Shown here piece by piece: positions 1-11,770 of a stretch of DNA of 64,000 nucleotides. A model generated the notes under the pieces. The model had not been told where the DNA came from. It worked only from the letters and a program-made list of their open reading frames with translations, and made no database searches. Where the stretch lies: positions 82,299,254 to 82,363,253 of the forward strand of contig NC_080068.1 of the NCBI RefSeq assembly GCF_949987535.1, written 5' to 3'. The stretch is from Balaenoptera acutorostrata (lineage: Eukaryota; Chordata; Mammalia; Artiodactyla; Balaenopteridae). Position 1 is the first letter of the stretch. Each line of letters opens with the position of its first letter. The translations under genes and the position numbers were made by a program.

Positions 1-1430
1 CTAGAGGACAACAGGAAAACTTGGATGTACAGGTTATATCTCCTGTTTTGGTTTTTTTTTTCCTTCCAAGTATAACCAATGTTTCACCAGTCCCAACCAG
101 CCTGGACAGAAACAAGTTTACATTATTGATAATAAGAGACCATCTCTGTCTCCATTTGTAATTGCAAATCAGTAGAAATCCAGAAACTCTAATTTGTTCC
201 TAACCAATTTCAGAACATCTCAGGGAGATTGTCACATTTATTTCCAATACTCTGTCCACTTACACATTTTTGTATGCTGTTCAAAATGACCTAAAATTAG
301 CTGCTCTGAAGTGGACAGTTCAATATTATTCTCCTCTTCCTGTATTACACATTTTAAAAAGCATATTTTGGCAACATAGAGAAAGACACAAGTTTGTTCT
401 TTTATCTTGTACCTGAATTTGAGCTGAGTTCCTGGGGATGCATAGGGCCTTAGGCCAGAGGTTAGTCTTTACACCAATCTCTCTGCTGATCATTTGTTTT
501 TGGACAAAATGTGCAGATTCTGAACCTCTTTTCTCTTTTGGTGAAAACATCACGGTCCCTCCTGCAAACCAATGCCCAAGGAGCCTGCTTCAAGGGCATC
601 TAAATTGGGGATGAGTTTTTTTGTGGGGATACAACTGACACCAAGATTGTGTGCCTCCATTTCATCTGAAAATGCATTTAGTCTATAAATTACTCATGTA
701 AAAAGTGACCTTTATTTTTGTCCAGATAATTGTTTGCAATCTCTTTCTAGTTCACTGGAATACTAATGAAAAAATATTCTGATATAAATACTTTCATTTT
801 GTTATCCTTAATGTTGTTTTACTCACATGATGATCGTGTGTTTCATGACTTCCTCAGTCTTCACAAATCTGTCTAGCTCAATGGAAGATTGTTTTCCCCT
901 TTCAAACATGCTTAACAATAACTCCTTATTGTGGCTCCCAGAAATTTAGCTAAGGTTTAAGAAGGTATAATGGATATTAACAGTCTATGTGCTACACAAC
1001 TTTAGCTCAGTAAGTAAAATACACATGAAAAGGATTGGGATTAATAAGACTCTAGGGCTTAATAGAGATGTAGTATAGATATTTCACTAAGTGGAACAGA
1101 GCTCCTGCTTTCCAAATGAAATTCTTACATGAAATCGAGAAAGTGATTTTTTAATGACCAGATGATTTGGTAGGTAAAATACACCTGCCATCTCTAAAGA
1201 AGAAGGGCAACTTGCTTTTAACTAGAAAGTAAAGTTCAAAGTCACAAGATGCCTTGTCTTAACTATGGCAAGAATGCTTGAACATATTTTTTGTCTTGAA
1301 TGAGATGCTTATTGATTTTCTGATTTTTAACTCAGATGGCAACTGTGTTTAAAAGTGCTTTTTCCCCAGACATGTGGAAAGCTTAAATTCATCCACATTT
1401 CATTTGCATATGTGCTGAGATTCTGGGTAC
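1..1430. other. Anonymous AT-rich DNA, no gene seen
   Basis: No recognisable exon, RNA gene or well-preserved repeat. The frames on both strands are short and interrupted, with no protein family I recognise. Ancient, highly decayed repeats could be present but cannot be called by eye. Confidence 0.6.
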
Positions 1431-1434
1431 ATGA

Positions 1435-1650
1435 TACTGGGCACAGAGCATGGCACTTTTGAGCTATGTGAACTCTTAGCAGTCGTTTGACTTGATGTCA
1501 ACATTTTACAACTCAAAAAATTGATGCCGAGATAGAGTATGATATATCCTTAAAGTTACACGGTAAGGTTTGTAGCAGAACCTAAATTTGAACTTAGATC
1601 TATGATACCCAAATAGTCCATACCCTTTCTTGTGCTCTTTTCTACCCAAA
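1435..1650 (-). repeat. MIR SINE, minus strand, old
   Basis: The block contains the reverse-strand MIR pattern: an acid-tail-like stretch with a dinucleotide-rich core, then a segment like 'ttacacggtaaggtttgtagcagaacctaa', which resembles the usual 'cacagctagtaagtggcagagcc' of the MIR core. Strongly diverged, as expected for a mammalian-wide element. Boundaries are approximate. Confidence 0.5.
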
Positions 1651-1657
1651 ATAATGC

Positions 1658-1812
1658 AAATATGTCAGTTTGTATAACTAAATGAATAATGGTAAGTCAT
1701 TTTTATTAGATTTGATGCAAATCTACCTCACTGGCATTTTTGCTTCTCTTTTACCTTATAGTTTTAGTATGTGGGCCCAGTTGAATATTTTAGGATGTGG
1801 ACACAGTTGATG
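1658..1812 (+). repeat. Diverged direct repeat, copy A
   Basis: Shares a run of matching words with 3199-3330: 'aaatatg(t/c)cagtt', 'actggcatttttgctt', 'tatagtttta' and 'acacagttga' occur in the same order and similar spacing. Within this copy the last unit is itself doubled (ttttag-atgtgg-cagttga twice, 1761-1785 and 1788-1810). It may be two copies of an old interspersed repeat that I cannot name. Confidence 0.6.
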
Positions 1813-3198
1813 ACTGAGTCCAAAACAAAAAGAAAAAATAACACTTATTGCATGTTTTTATAACATGTAGTTATTTGGGATAATATGATACTTATTGAAA
1901 GGTTCCAAAACATGTGAACCTTAAATATTTTCTGCTTCAGGTTGATCAATTTATTATTTCTGCATACAAAAATAAGCTACTCAACTCATTCTTTGCCCTA
2001 TTGATTTATTTTTGATTTTTACCTTTTTTTTTTCCCCAGAACATTTTTGCTTCAGTACCTTTTTGCTGTAAAAGACACTAATCAAATATATGGAGTACTT
2101 TAAATGATTAACAGAAAAGGAAATTATCTGTCTAGAAACAAATGTTGCCATCTTTTGTATGCAAAGAAGACAGTGCGCTGACTATAGGATTTACCCAATA
2201 CTAGGAAACTAAGAGATGAATATAATTCTCCCAACTCAGCATGGACCATAGTTGTATAATTTAATGTAATATTTCTTTGCTTAACTAATGATTACTGGTG
2301 GTGATGTTGGAAATTAAGTTTTCAATTTGTGTGTGTTCTATCTGCTAAAGATTGGATATAAGCTAATGTCATGTGATTACAGGAGCCCTATTAGCATATC
2401 CACTTTGGTTCTGCTTGCTCCTCTACCACTGACAGCTACACATTGGACATCCTGAGACATGTCATTCTTCAGAAATGTTTGCTGAAGATGACCTACTGGT
2501 AGGAAATGCCAAAAGAGGGCACTTCACACACAACTGTTGAACTTCAAGTCTTTATCTCATCTTGAAATGTATAATGAGTATAATACAGTAAGTAATTCTA
2601 AATTTTTAGACAACTGAATTTGTCAATGCATGAATAATTATGATCTGACCTTGCCAATGATTATTCCCTTTTAAACATTTCAATACTTCTTGAGACCTGA
2701 GTATGAAAAGGAGTTCTGAGAAATAGGTGTATGAGTTTATCCATCTTTGAAGATTTATTTCCAATCTATAGATGCAAAGGAACTAACATCAGGCTATTGC
2801 TATTAAATTTTTAGAAACACTACCCATGCAGTAAGATTTCCTGACCTTGCAGTCTAATAAAATGTTTTAATGTATCAGAATCAGCAGAGCATATGGGCGG
2901 GTAAGTCACTGAGCTAATTAGTCACCCCTCTCCCAAGAGCTGTGTATGACTTAGTGGAGTGTGCTTAGCATTACAAGTAAATCAACATTGTTGCGGCAGG
3001 AAAGTATCATTTCGGAGTTATTTCCATAACTCTGCCACCTTGACTTTCCAATAAAATCTTCCAGGTTTATGATGCTTACAACTTGTAAAAAGCAGATGTA
3101 GCAGGAAGGAAAATTAATGCCATGCATAATCTTATGATAGCCAGAGTACACTAATTTTAAGAAACAGAATGGATTATGAGTAATGGAAATGAAGATAT
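1813..3198. other. Anonymous AT-rich DNA between the two direct-repeat copies
   Basis: No gene or well-preserved transposon seen. The minus-strand reading frame over 2951-3220 (89 codons) has no recognisable domain and low-complexity AT-driven composition, so it is treated as chance. Confidence 0.5.
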
Positions 3199-3330
3199 AA
3201 ATATGCCAGTTCCTATACATAAATGAACAATGATGAGTAAGTTATTTTCGTTAGAAATGACCCACTGCTATTTCACTGGCATTTTTGCTTATTTTCCTCC
3301 ATTATAGTTTTAGGATGTAGACACAGTTGA
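3199..3330 (+). repeat. Diverged direct repeat, copy B
   Basis: Partner of 1658-1812. The longest shared words are 'cactggcatttttgctt' and 'acacagttga'. The order is conserved over about 130 bp with many substitutions and small indels. The family is not identified. Confidence 0.6.
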
Positions 3331-3589
3331 ATAGAAAATCAACAAGCTTGGATCTATAGCTAGAAACAGTTGAGGCTGAGTTTCAGGCAGATCCTTTTAT
3401 GAGAGTAGTGAAGGGAACTCTCATGGCTCTCCTTGGAATTCTTCCAAGGAGCAGGAAACAACCAATAAAAATAACACAATTTTAAGCTTTCTATATAATT
3501 ATATTTTAGTTTTTAATCTTTACGTGTACATTTCATAATCTGTTTTGCAAATACTTCTAGTTTGGACTCTCTGAGTGAGTAAACCCATA

Positions 3590-3715
3590 AGTTAGGCCAG
3601 ACAAAGACTATTGTTTTTATTCTAATTTTATAGATGGAAAATGAGATACAGAGAGACAAAGTTTATTGCTAAAGCTTACCTGCTTGAAAGTGGCAAAACT
3701 CAACATACTTAATAC
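3590..3715 (-). repeat. MIR SINE fragment, minus strand
   Basis: The segment 'attttatagatggaaaatga' followed by a gaga-rich stretch is the reverse-strand MIR core (usual form: ttttacagatgaggaaactga). Old and diverged. Confidence 0.55.
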
Positions 3716-3774
3716 ATTAATACAATGAAAAATGGATCAAAAATTGCGATAAGGAGAGTGCAAGAAACAGTTTC

Positions 3775-4460
3775 CCATAATTAATGCTTTCTGTCTTTCT
3801 CTCCTCATCAACTCTTTCTGTCCCTTTATCTTTTAAATAGGCAAACCTCTCTGATCTTAAGACTCATTTCCTTGGCTCTATATTTTCCACAATTCTATTC
3901 GTTCCTCCTCTCAATTCCAACATCTGAAAAGAATGAACAACCATCACTTTCTTACCAAAAGTTCCCTTTGTAAACATTTGCAATCTGGCTCTTGCCTCTC
4001 ACTACAATGAAATTGCTCTCTTGACAGACACCAATGTGTATCCTTAACTTCAATATTTTGTTCTCAGTAATTCCTCATCCCTCCTTGAACTCTGCAACAT
4101 TTAGAACTCTTGAAAATTTGCTTACTTAACCTCACTCCTCTCTGGAGTTAAATGACACTGCAAGCCTCTGGAAGAAAGAACGTTTTTCAGACCCCACTTC
4201 TGCCTCCTCTTCATCCAGGTCTTGAAAAAGGCCCTGGTTAAGTCTTTCCTTTGGCTGTCTTCCCTGTATGTCAATCTCATGCATTCCTATCAAATATCAT
4301 CTTACTGGGTTCTTCCAAATTTCTTTCCTCAGCTTCCACTTTGCTCTTAAGCAACTGACCCATACTTCTAATTACCTGTTAGATATCTTCATTTAAACTC
4401 AATTTAACTACACTTATTATCTTATCCCTCAAGACCATCTCAGTTAACATTCCACAATGT
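3775..4460 (+). repeat. L2 LINE fragment, plus strand
   Basis: CT-rich stretch with the word order of the L2 ORF2 3' half: 'tctgatcttaagactcattt', 'ctggctcttgcctctcacta', 'caatgtgtatccttaac', 'ctccttgaactctgcaacat', 'ggctgtcttccctgtatg'. These correspond to the L2 text around the late RT region. No intact reading frame remains. Boundaries are approximate. Confidence 0.55.
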
Positions 4461-4689
4461 ACCTAATTCCCTAGATCAAAAACAAAGCAAAACAAAAACA
4501 AAACAAAAATAGGAAAGCAAACTTGATGTAAAATCTTTTCTTGAATCTAAGGCTTCATTATTTCCTTTTGATCCTATTTCCCCTCTGTCTCTTTCATGCG
4601 TTCTTTCCATTTTATTTTTCACTATCATTTCCCTATGTCAGTTCTAATACTCGAGTACTGAATTTCTCTGTTGCCTAAATTTTTCAACT

Positions 4690-4815
4690 ATAAAAAGGGT
4701 TTTGTATTAGTATAGTATCTTATCACTGTTATGAGGTTAAATAAATTGATGCACACAGGACACTTAAACCAGAGCCTGGCCCAGAGCAATTGCTTAATAA
4801 ATGCTAGCTTTCGCT
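4690..4815 (+). repeat. MIR SINE 3' part, plus strand
   Basis: Has 'gaggttaaataa', then 'agagcctggcccagagcaat' and 'gcttaataaatgctagc', the usual end of a sense MIR. It is followed by a short (CTA/ACT)n stretch. Confidence 0.6.
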
Positions 4816-5063
4816 GCCACCACTACTACTATTACTATTTTTACTACTACACCAGGACCACCTACATAAATTGTGGAGCCCATTAAAAATAAAAGTGTGG
4901 GGCCTCAGTGTCAACAAGCAGGAAAAAAAAAAGCTTAAATCAGTTTGTATTACCTTTTATGTTTCTAACTACATTTCCAAAGTCAGTTTCTATTCTACAG
5001 AGTGATAAAATAGTGTCAAAGAGAAATTATTCACCAGACACTGGTTAAAAATTACAATGCAAT

Positions 5064-5381
5064 GGGACTTCCCTGGTGGTGCAGTGGTTAAGAATATGCC
5101 TGCCAATGCAGGAGATACGGGTTCGAGCCTTGGTCCGGGGAGATCCCACATGCCACGGAGCAACTACTGAGCCTGCGCTCTAGAGCCCGCGAGCCACAGC
5201 TGCTGAGCTGGCGTGCCACAACTACTGAATACTGTGCGCCTAGAGCCCATGCAAGCCACCGCAATGAGAAGCCCACACAACACAACAAAATGTAGCCCCT
5301 GCTCGCTGCAACTAGAGAAAGCCCGCGTGCAGCAGCGAAGACCCAACCCAGCCGAAAATTTTTAAATAAATTAATTAAAAA
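5064..5381 (+). mobile_element. CHR-type tRNA-derived SINE (cetacean), plus strand
   Basis: Begins 'gggacttccctggtggtgca' (box A region) and has a box B-like 'gggttcgagcc' at about 5119. The body of repeated 'ccacaactactga' units and a 3' A/T-rich tail are typical of cetacean CHR SINEs. Flanked by a 15-bp target duplication, 'aaaattacaatgca' at 5047-5061 and 'aaaattacaaggca' at 5382-5395 (one difference). This is Pol III-type retroposed DNA, not a tRNA gene. Confidence 0.93.
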
Positions 5382-5384
5382 AAA

Positions 5385-5925
5385 ATTACAAGGCAGATTT
5401 TATTCCGACTACTGCAGTAAGGAAGAGAGAGATTTCAGTATACAATGTGCTCAACTCCACCAAAACAAAAGACAGGAGGCTTTTAAAATGCTGGGCAAGC
5501 TACAAGAAATGTGCTGAAGGGCATTAAGGGAGTTAATGACTAGGCCAGTTAATGTGACTAGGCCATCAGGGCTTGTTAATTAACACTTATCTGGAGGAGA
5601 AACAAACTTTTAATAATTTTAGGACATGAGTTAGTTTTGTAAATTGGATAAGGCACCCACCAAAGTTAGGCTCCTACCCTCCCACAGGAACTGGGGGACA
5701 GGAGAGCTATCTCTCTGGATGTTCTCATTTCAAAGAGCTGTTTCCCAGGTTCTGAAGGAGACATTTCTGCATGGTAGAAGATTTACATCTTGAAGGGACA
5801 GAGAAAGGATTTATAATTACAAGTTTGCTAAGGTAACTGCTCTAAAAAAAAGGAAGGTCAGGGGCCTATAGTCAGGTTTTGGCTGGAATAAAGAGTAAAT
5901 TCTTTTGTCAGTTATAATAGTCAAT
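5385..5925 (-). repeat. Possible ERV LTR fragment, minus strand, interrupted by the SINE
   Basis: Read on the minus strand, the block has a 'ttaaaagcctcctgtc' promoter-like stretch and, about 80 bp on, an 'aataaaatctgcc' polyadenylation-like signal near 5395-5410. That layout suits an LTR. The family is not identified and the ends are not defined; it may continue below 5063, split by the SINE. Confidence 0.35.
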
Positions 5926-5929
5926 GCTC

Positions 5930-6452
5930 TCTAGTGATACACACACTCAAAAGGGATACACGCACACGATTTATTCTGAGGAATTGACTCACACCATTAC
6001 AGAGGCTGAGAAGGCCCAAGGTCTGCAGTCTGCACGCTGGAGAACCAGGAGACCCAGGTGTGGTTCCAGTTTGAATCCAAAGGCCTGAGAACCAGGAGAA
6101 TTGATAGTATAATTTCCCGCCTGAAAGCCAGCAGGCTCAAGACCCAAGAAGAGCCAACATTTCAGTTTGAGTCAAAGTCAGGAAAGAACTGTTGTTACAG
6201 CTCAAGGCAGTCAGACAGGAAGAATTCCCTGTTTTCCATGGAGGGTGAGCCTTTTTGTTCTATTCAGTTTATTGGATGAGGGCCACCCACATTAGGGAAA
6301 GCAATCTTCTTTGTTCAGTCTGTTGGCTCAAATGTTAATCTCATCCAGAAACACTCCCACAGACACACCCAGAATAATGCTTCACTAAATATTTGGGAAC
6401 TCCATGGCCTAGTCAAGATGACACATAAAATTAGCCAAAATTAACCATTACA
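5930..6452 (-). repeat. MLT2-type (ERVL) LTR, minus strand
   Basis: Reverse complement starts 'tgtaatggttaattttggct', then carries the MLT2 landmarks in order: 'attattctgggtgtgtctgt', 'gtgtttctggatgagattaa', 'taatgtgggtgg' and a run of internal near-repeats ('ctgagaaccaggaga' type). It ends near the TG/CA boundary at 5930. No ERVL internal region adjoins it, so it is a solo LTR. Confidence 0.7.
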
Positions 6453-7628
6453 GCAGTGTTGAGCTTTCTCAAGTAGACATCTTAACGGGGATGGCAGGCT
6501 GTGATCATCCAAGGAACATGGCCTTGGGCCAATAGAAGCTATTGTAGAGTTTGGTTAATTCTCATAGCATGAGAAGATTGCACAGTGTTGTTTGTGCCAA
6601 GAATTTTACAGTTTTCAGCAATCAAGTGGCATTATTATTACATAATCTCCCTTATAATGAGTTTCATGTGATTTAATTGGTCAATGTTTTAAGCCGGTTT
6701 AGAATTTTAAGAACATTTTAAATGAAATTTGTCATGATAAAAATTATAAGATAAAGATAAATGATTCATGTATCCATTGTAGAACTGTGCAGTTTTGAAT
6801 TGAACTAATTTCTATATTTTGAAGGGCTACAAATTCAGCTCTTATTATTATGTTCAAATTGCTGCCTCATGATGTCCTTACTCACAGCTTGATGTGTACA
6901 TGATCTTAGGTATTTTGAAAATATGGAAGCAATGAGCTCAGTCACACAGGCTTGAAATTTCAGAAAATATTCTCTGGCGAAATAAATAGAGCCAGTTTTA
7001 TATCATTACTCTTTCCCCTTTAAAGATCAATGTTCTTCAGTTTACTATTATTACATACCAGGATCTTGTTATGGAATTTTATCACTATAATTAAATGAAT
7101 AATGAGTATAGCAAATATTTAGTAAGTATGTACATAGTAGCAGGTTCTGTGGAAAACAAGTTATGTTTTTTTTTTTTTTTCTCAGTTTACATACACACCT
7201 CCTAACCAAGGAGCTCTTCTTAATTTGAAAGCCCTTTTTTCCAAGTATGCATGCTTCTCCCTCTTCTGAAAGAGACTTCAGAGCTTAGTCAAAGTCCTTA
7301 ACCTGTGTATTTAACATTTATTTCCCCCTTTGTGAATTCCCTGAAGTATCTATTGGTGAAACCTTTAAAAGTGTCTTCCATGATAAGAAGCAGTTAGCCC
7401 AGTACACCCTCCAAAGAAAGTCTTCCTCAGTATTTTGTTTTCTTTTTTCTCTTCTAGATATCCAGTCCTCTTAATATTTTAACCTGTGTCCATAGTATCA
7501 GGGTAATTTATAATACAGACTATGTTCCTATTTACAGGGGAAAATTACTAGTACCATGGCAAATAGACCAATTTCCAGTATTTTAGATATATTTTAAAGT
7601 TTTTATTTTCTTGATCCCACTTTAGATA
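6453..7628. other. Anonymous AT-rich DNA
   Basis: No gene seen. Contains a poly(T) run at about 7169-7182. The rest is unplaced. Confidence 0.5.
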
Positions 7629-8960
7629 TTCAACAAATATTTATTGAGTTCCTATTATGTGCTATAAGTATATACTGAGTGCCTCCGGGAAGCTGAGACT
7701 ACACTAGCTAATGAAAGAGAGCATGGCCTCAGTCACACAGAGCTTTTAATCTGGGAAGACAAGTAGTCAAATAAATAAAACACATGATGAGTGATAAGTG
7801 TTATGAAAAGAAAACAGGAGTATTGATAGATATGGAAGCCTTGGTTAAGTGACCATTTTTAACAGGTGAATAGGAAGGTTTCACTCCTAAGGTGACATTT
7901 CAGAAAAGAAGCATGAGAAATGGAAGTGTAATCTAGAAGAGGATTCCAAACACAACTTAGGGCAAGTGTGAGTGTCCTGAGGCAGAAGTGAACTTACCGT
8001 ATTAGAGGAATAGCAAGGAGGTCAGTGTGACTGGAACAGAATGAACAATTGTAGAGTGGTAAGAAATGAGCTCTTAGAGAAGTAGTAGGGGGGTCAGATC
8101 ACATAGGGCTTTGCTTATCAGTATTTGGATACTGTCTTTCACTCTGAATGTAAAGCTATTTAAGGGTTTTGTGTAGGCTAGTGATGGGTATATGACCTAC
8201 ATTTTGGAAAAATTCCCCTCACTGCTGTTGTTGAAGATAGATTAAAGGAGGATGAATTTGCAAGTAGAAAAATGAATCAGATGCTATTGAGATAATGATG
8301 GCTTGGATGAGGGTGTAAACTACAGAGGTGATGAGAAGTGGCTTGATGCTGATTTTATTTTGAGGCTAGAACTAACAAGGATGATATCCAGAAGTTTGAG
8401 AAATAGGACGGTCTAAGATGAATCTAAGATTTTTGGCCTGGAAAACTGGAAAAATATAGCTGCCATCATCTAAGAAGTGTAGAAGAGGCAATATCAGGAG
8501 TTCTATGTTGAAGGTGATACTTTTGAAACTCAATTATTAATCTGAGTGGAAATGTAGACTAGATAGTTGGTTACATGAGCCCACAAAATTCTGGCTAGAT
8601 ATATATATTTAGTAGTTGTCCACATATCACTGGTATATAGAACAAAGAGGCTGGATGAGCCACCAAAAAAGTAGTGTAGATAGAAAAGAGGAGGTTCAAG
8701 GACTAATCTCTGGGAGCCCTCACGGTGTTTACAGGTTGAAGATTTAAGTAGAATCTGGCACAGTGGACTGCAGATAGGAAATAAGGAGGTTGTCCTGAGA
8801 GCCTAGTGAAGAAATTCAAGGATGACTAAATGACCAATAGTAATTATCTGTTGGATTTAGATATATAGTGATCATTGGTGACTTTGACAGAAACAGGTTC
8901 AATGGAATGGCAGCTTAAAAGTCTGAATAGAATTGGTTCCAAAAAAAACCCAGGAAGATA
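7629..8960 (-). repeat. Long L2 LINE copy, minus strand (about 1.3 kb)
   Basis: Starts with the reverse-complemented L2 3' terminus, 'caacaaatatttattgagtt', and follows the L2 order: 'agtgataagtgttatgaaaa', 'gaggtcagtgtgactggaa', 'gtagtaggggggtcagatca', 'gatgatggcttggat' and 'aagatttttggcctggaaaa'. Collinear over about 1.3 kb with the L2 3' half. All frames are broken. Among the longest ancient copies in the window. Confidence 0.75.
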
Positions 8961-9329
8961 GTCATGAGATCCAGCAAATATCAAAAACTCCTGAGGTGTT
9001 GAAGTATATTACTGTTAATAAAAGGAACCTGAGATGGGGGATCAAGAGAGAATTTATTAAAGATAGAGAAATTGTAGCAGATCAATTGAATGGCTGCGGG
9101 AAGAATTTTCAATTCTGTTTATATCTGTAAAAAGAGAGTCCCATAAGAATCTCAATGTCATTTAGGAACCTATTCAGATAACAAAATTTGATCATGATCA
9201 GAGTTAGCTAGAGAACACAAAACAGACAGTAACCATAGAGAAATTGGTACATAGGGCTGAGAGGTAATGGAGACGGAATATCAGTATTTCTGGAAAGTCT
9301 GAATATTAAGGCTTAAATTTATATGGTCA
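8961..9329. other. Anonymous DNA
   Basis: A 65-codon plus-strand frame at 8933-9130 is lysine-rich with no recognisable domain and overlaps the end of the L2 copy. Nothing else can be supported here. Confidence 0.45.
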
Positions 9330-9470
9330 TTTTCTAAGCATATGTATATGAATCATCTTGTTTTATACTCTCAGCAACACTGGTAATAAGTGGAAGTTAT
9401 TACACCCTCATACTGAGGCAAGAATGAACTGTCTCCAAAGTTAAGGGCTTGACTTAACTAACCTCTCTAG
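9330..9470 (-). repeat. MIR SINE, minus strand
   Basis: Pattern 'ttttatactctcagcaacac' then 'gaagttattacaccctcata' then 'ctgaggcaagaatga' is a diverged reverse-strand MIR (usual: aatcctcacaacaacc, tattatccccatttt, actgaggcacagag). Confidence 0.5.
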
Positions 9471-9935
9471 CAATTTTTACTTTCTCATGATATATTAGTG
9501 TCACAGCATAGATCAGGGTCCTCAGCTTTCCACTTTAAGAAGATACATATTCTAGGAATATGACTAGTAAAAAAAAAAAAAAAAAAGATAACCAGTCATT
9601 TGAAACATATGCAAGCATTGGAGGTCATTGAGAGGACGTGACCGCAGGTTGACCTGTGAGCTGGACCTGGGCAGTCTAAGGTTTCTCACCCCTCCCCTGT
9701 CCTTGGAACGTGCATTCTATTTGCTTTCCCTGCAATAGAAGCTGCCTCAAGGACAAAGCCCTGAGATAATAATGTGTTATTGAGACCATCAATAACAGTG
9801 TATGTGACTGAACCCACTTAAGACCTCTATTTAAACTTTTAAGATTCTGGTGGGCGGGTTCGGAGATCTACTCATGCTGCCATAGCTGCCCAAGACAAGC
9901 CTGGGATGTCAATTCCCTTGCTTATTAAAACTCCA

Positions 9936-10309
9936 GGGGCTTCCCCGGTGGTGCAGTGGTTAAGAATCCGCCTGCCAATGCAGGGGATACGGGTTTGAGC
10001 CCTGGTCTGGGAAGATCCCACATGCTGTGGAGCAACTAAGCCCATGTGCCACAACTACTGAGCCTGCGCTCTAGAGCCCGCAAGCCACAACTACTGAGCC
10101 CGTGTGCCACAACTACTGAAGGCCGCACACCTAGAGCCTGTGCTCCGCAACAAGAGAAGCCACTGCAATGAGAAGCACGCACACTGTAACGAAGAGTAGC
10201 CCCCGCTCGCCACAACTAGAGAATGCCTGTGCACAGCAATGAAGACCCAATGCAGCCAAAAATAAATTAAATAAATTAAAACAAACAAACAAACACAGCA
10301 AAAACCCCC
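9936..10309 (+). mobile_element. CHR-type SINE (cetacean), plus strand, full length
   Basis: Head 'ggggcttccccggtggtgca', box B-like 'gggtttgagccctgg', several 'acaactactga' units and an A-rich tail with (caaa)n. Flanked by perfect 9-bp duplications 'aaaactcca' at 9927-9935 and 10310-10318. Confidence 0.93.
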
Positions 10310-10397
10310 AAAACTCCACTACCCAGCTGGAGTGACCTGCTCCTTTCTTTGGTCTCTCTTTGGCATCCCAGTACAGGGGCCTGTTTCAGATTTCACC

Positions 10398-10433
10398 ATG
10401 GAAGTTCTTAAGGTTTTGAACCAACAGCAAGAG
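10398..10433 (+). other. Exon-like motif: ATG in good context followed by a splice-donor consensus
   Basis: 'caccatgg' gives a strong initiation context. Twelve open codons follow, ending at 'gag', then 'gtaagt' at 10434, a perfect 5' splice-site consensus. There is no downstream exon I can recognise and the motif lies at the edge of an LTR-like block, so chance is the default reading. Confidence 0.15.
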
Positions 10434-10439
10434 GTAAGT

Positions 10440-11235
10440 TGAAAAATATAGTAAAATATATTTACAGTAATGCAAAATGTAGTTTACTTTTATGTTGGAA
10501 AATGACATCATAAATGTAGAAATCAAGGAAGATTTGTACCAAATGGTTTCTACAGCCATAGATAGAGCCAAAGCTTCTCAGAAAAGAACCTGAGATAAAA
10601 CTAGCTTTAAGAATTTTGACAGGGAGTTAATTGTAGAGTAAATTCTGTGTTTTCTGTTGTAGAGAGGGAATTTGCTGTCCTTGTTGAACAGATTTTTAAT
10701 TAATAAGGAGTTATCACATACACCATACATGGGGATTACCAATTTTCCAAAGAATTAGAAAACAGTAGAATATACTTAACACTAAATTAAATCAAACACA
10801 ATTTAATCATGTTAATGACTCCAAAGTTTGCTAGAAATACTTTACATTAGTAAATGAGATTCAGCAGGTGTCGAGTGTGACACAAATACAAGTGTATGCA
10901 GTAAGAAATCAGGTTACTAAGTAGATTATATCAATGTTTTGGAGGTGCTAATAACACTAAAGTTCAGATCATAGAAACGTATAGACATGGTGTTTGTTAT
11001 GTAATACAAGAGGATTAGTCATGACTTCATTCATTCATTTATTCATCCTACATTTGTTGAAAGCATGTAGGAAGCTTGGCTTCAGTTGTAGTAACTATTG
11101 TTATCAGTAGGAGTTGTATTAACAAAACTTTGTATTTTCAGGAAGTTGACCAAACAGTTCAGAGAGCAGAAAAGTAACGTATAGGAGTATATGCTTGATA
11201 GTATGGAAGCACAGGAGAGAGTTTCTCAACCTAGT
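10440..11235. other. Anonymous AT-rich DNA
   Basis: No gene or recognisable repeat apart from a short 'tcattcattcatttattcat' microsatellite near 11027-11045. Confidence 0.5.
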
Positions 11236-11240
11236 CCTAG

Positions 11241-11770
11241 TGTTACCGACCCTCTAGTGTTGGTGGACCCCAACTAGGTCCTTTCCTTGCCTGGTACCGC
11301 TAGCAACAATTGCAGGAGAGGCCAGGTTCAGCAAAGCAGAGCAGAAGCTTTGTTGACCAAGGAATGGGGAAGGGAGAGCTCCTGCTCTAAAGACCCCTTC
11401 TCCAGGGGTGGGGTGGGGTGGGGGGATGGTGAGGGGAAGCGGGAAACTTTTAAGGGGTAAGAGATGAGTATGCAATCAGAACTCGAGAAAGGAGAGGCGA
11501 GTTCCAGAAAGAGACGGAGCATGCGCAGTCCTCTGGTCTCCTTTGCATGCGGCACTAATCCAGCCTAACAAAGTGCAATCCTCTGGTTGGGCGGAGATCC
11601 TAGCACGGTAAAGACGCAAAGGCAATTTTCTGTCTCATCTGTGCAGGCGCTGCCATCCTGGTCAGGCTGGAGCCAGTTCAGGGCAGTTGACTGTCGCCCT
11701 CTTGGTCCTTTTTGGCTTCAGAGTGGTTCTATGGTTTTGCCTATGTGGCATCTGCCTTAGTTTCTGTTAA
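11241..11770 (-). repeat. Putative ERV LTR, minus strand
   Basis: A markedly GC-richer block with many CpG sites. On the minus strand it has 'cccttaaaagtttccc' (TATA-like) at about 11450 and a C-rich pyrimidine stretch after it, as in ERV class I promoters. It abuts a run of minus-strand reading-frame fragments (next entry). No second LTR copy was found in the window. The family is not identified. Confidence 0.45.

Larger units (their letters stand above)
9600..10435 (+). repeat. Possible ERV LTR, plus strand, split by a CHR SINE
   Basis: After removing the SINE the block is about 460 bp. It has a TATA-like 'atttaaac' near 9832, a polyadenylation-like 'cttattaaaa' at 9921-9930 and a C/T-rich region after it, an LTR-like order. 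The family is not identified. The alternative, a host gene 5' region, is discussed under findings because a short exon-like ATG plus splice-donor motif lies at its end. Confidence 0.4.

Noticed and set aside
5064..5140. tRNA gene-like box A and box B motifs in the CHR elements
   Set aside because: These are the tRNA-derived heads of SINEs with target duplications, not tRNA genes: there is no cloverleaf or proper 3' end.
11400..11650. CpG-rich block as a host promoter island
   Set aside because: Too short, no adjacent exon, and it fits an LTR promoter better.
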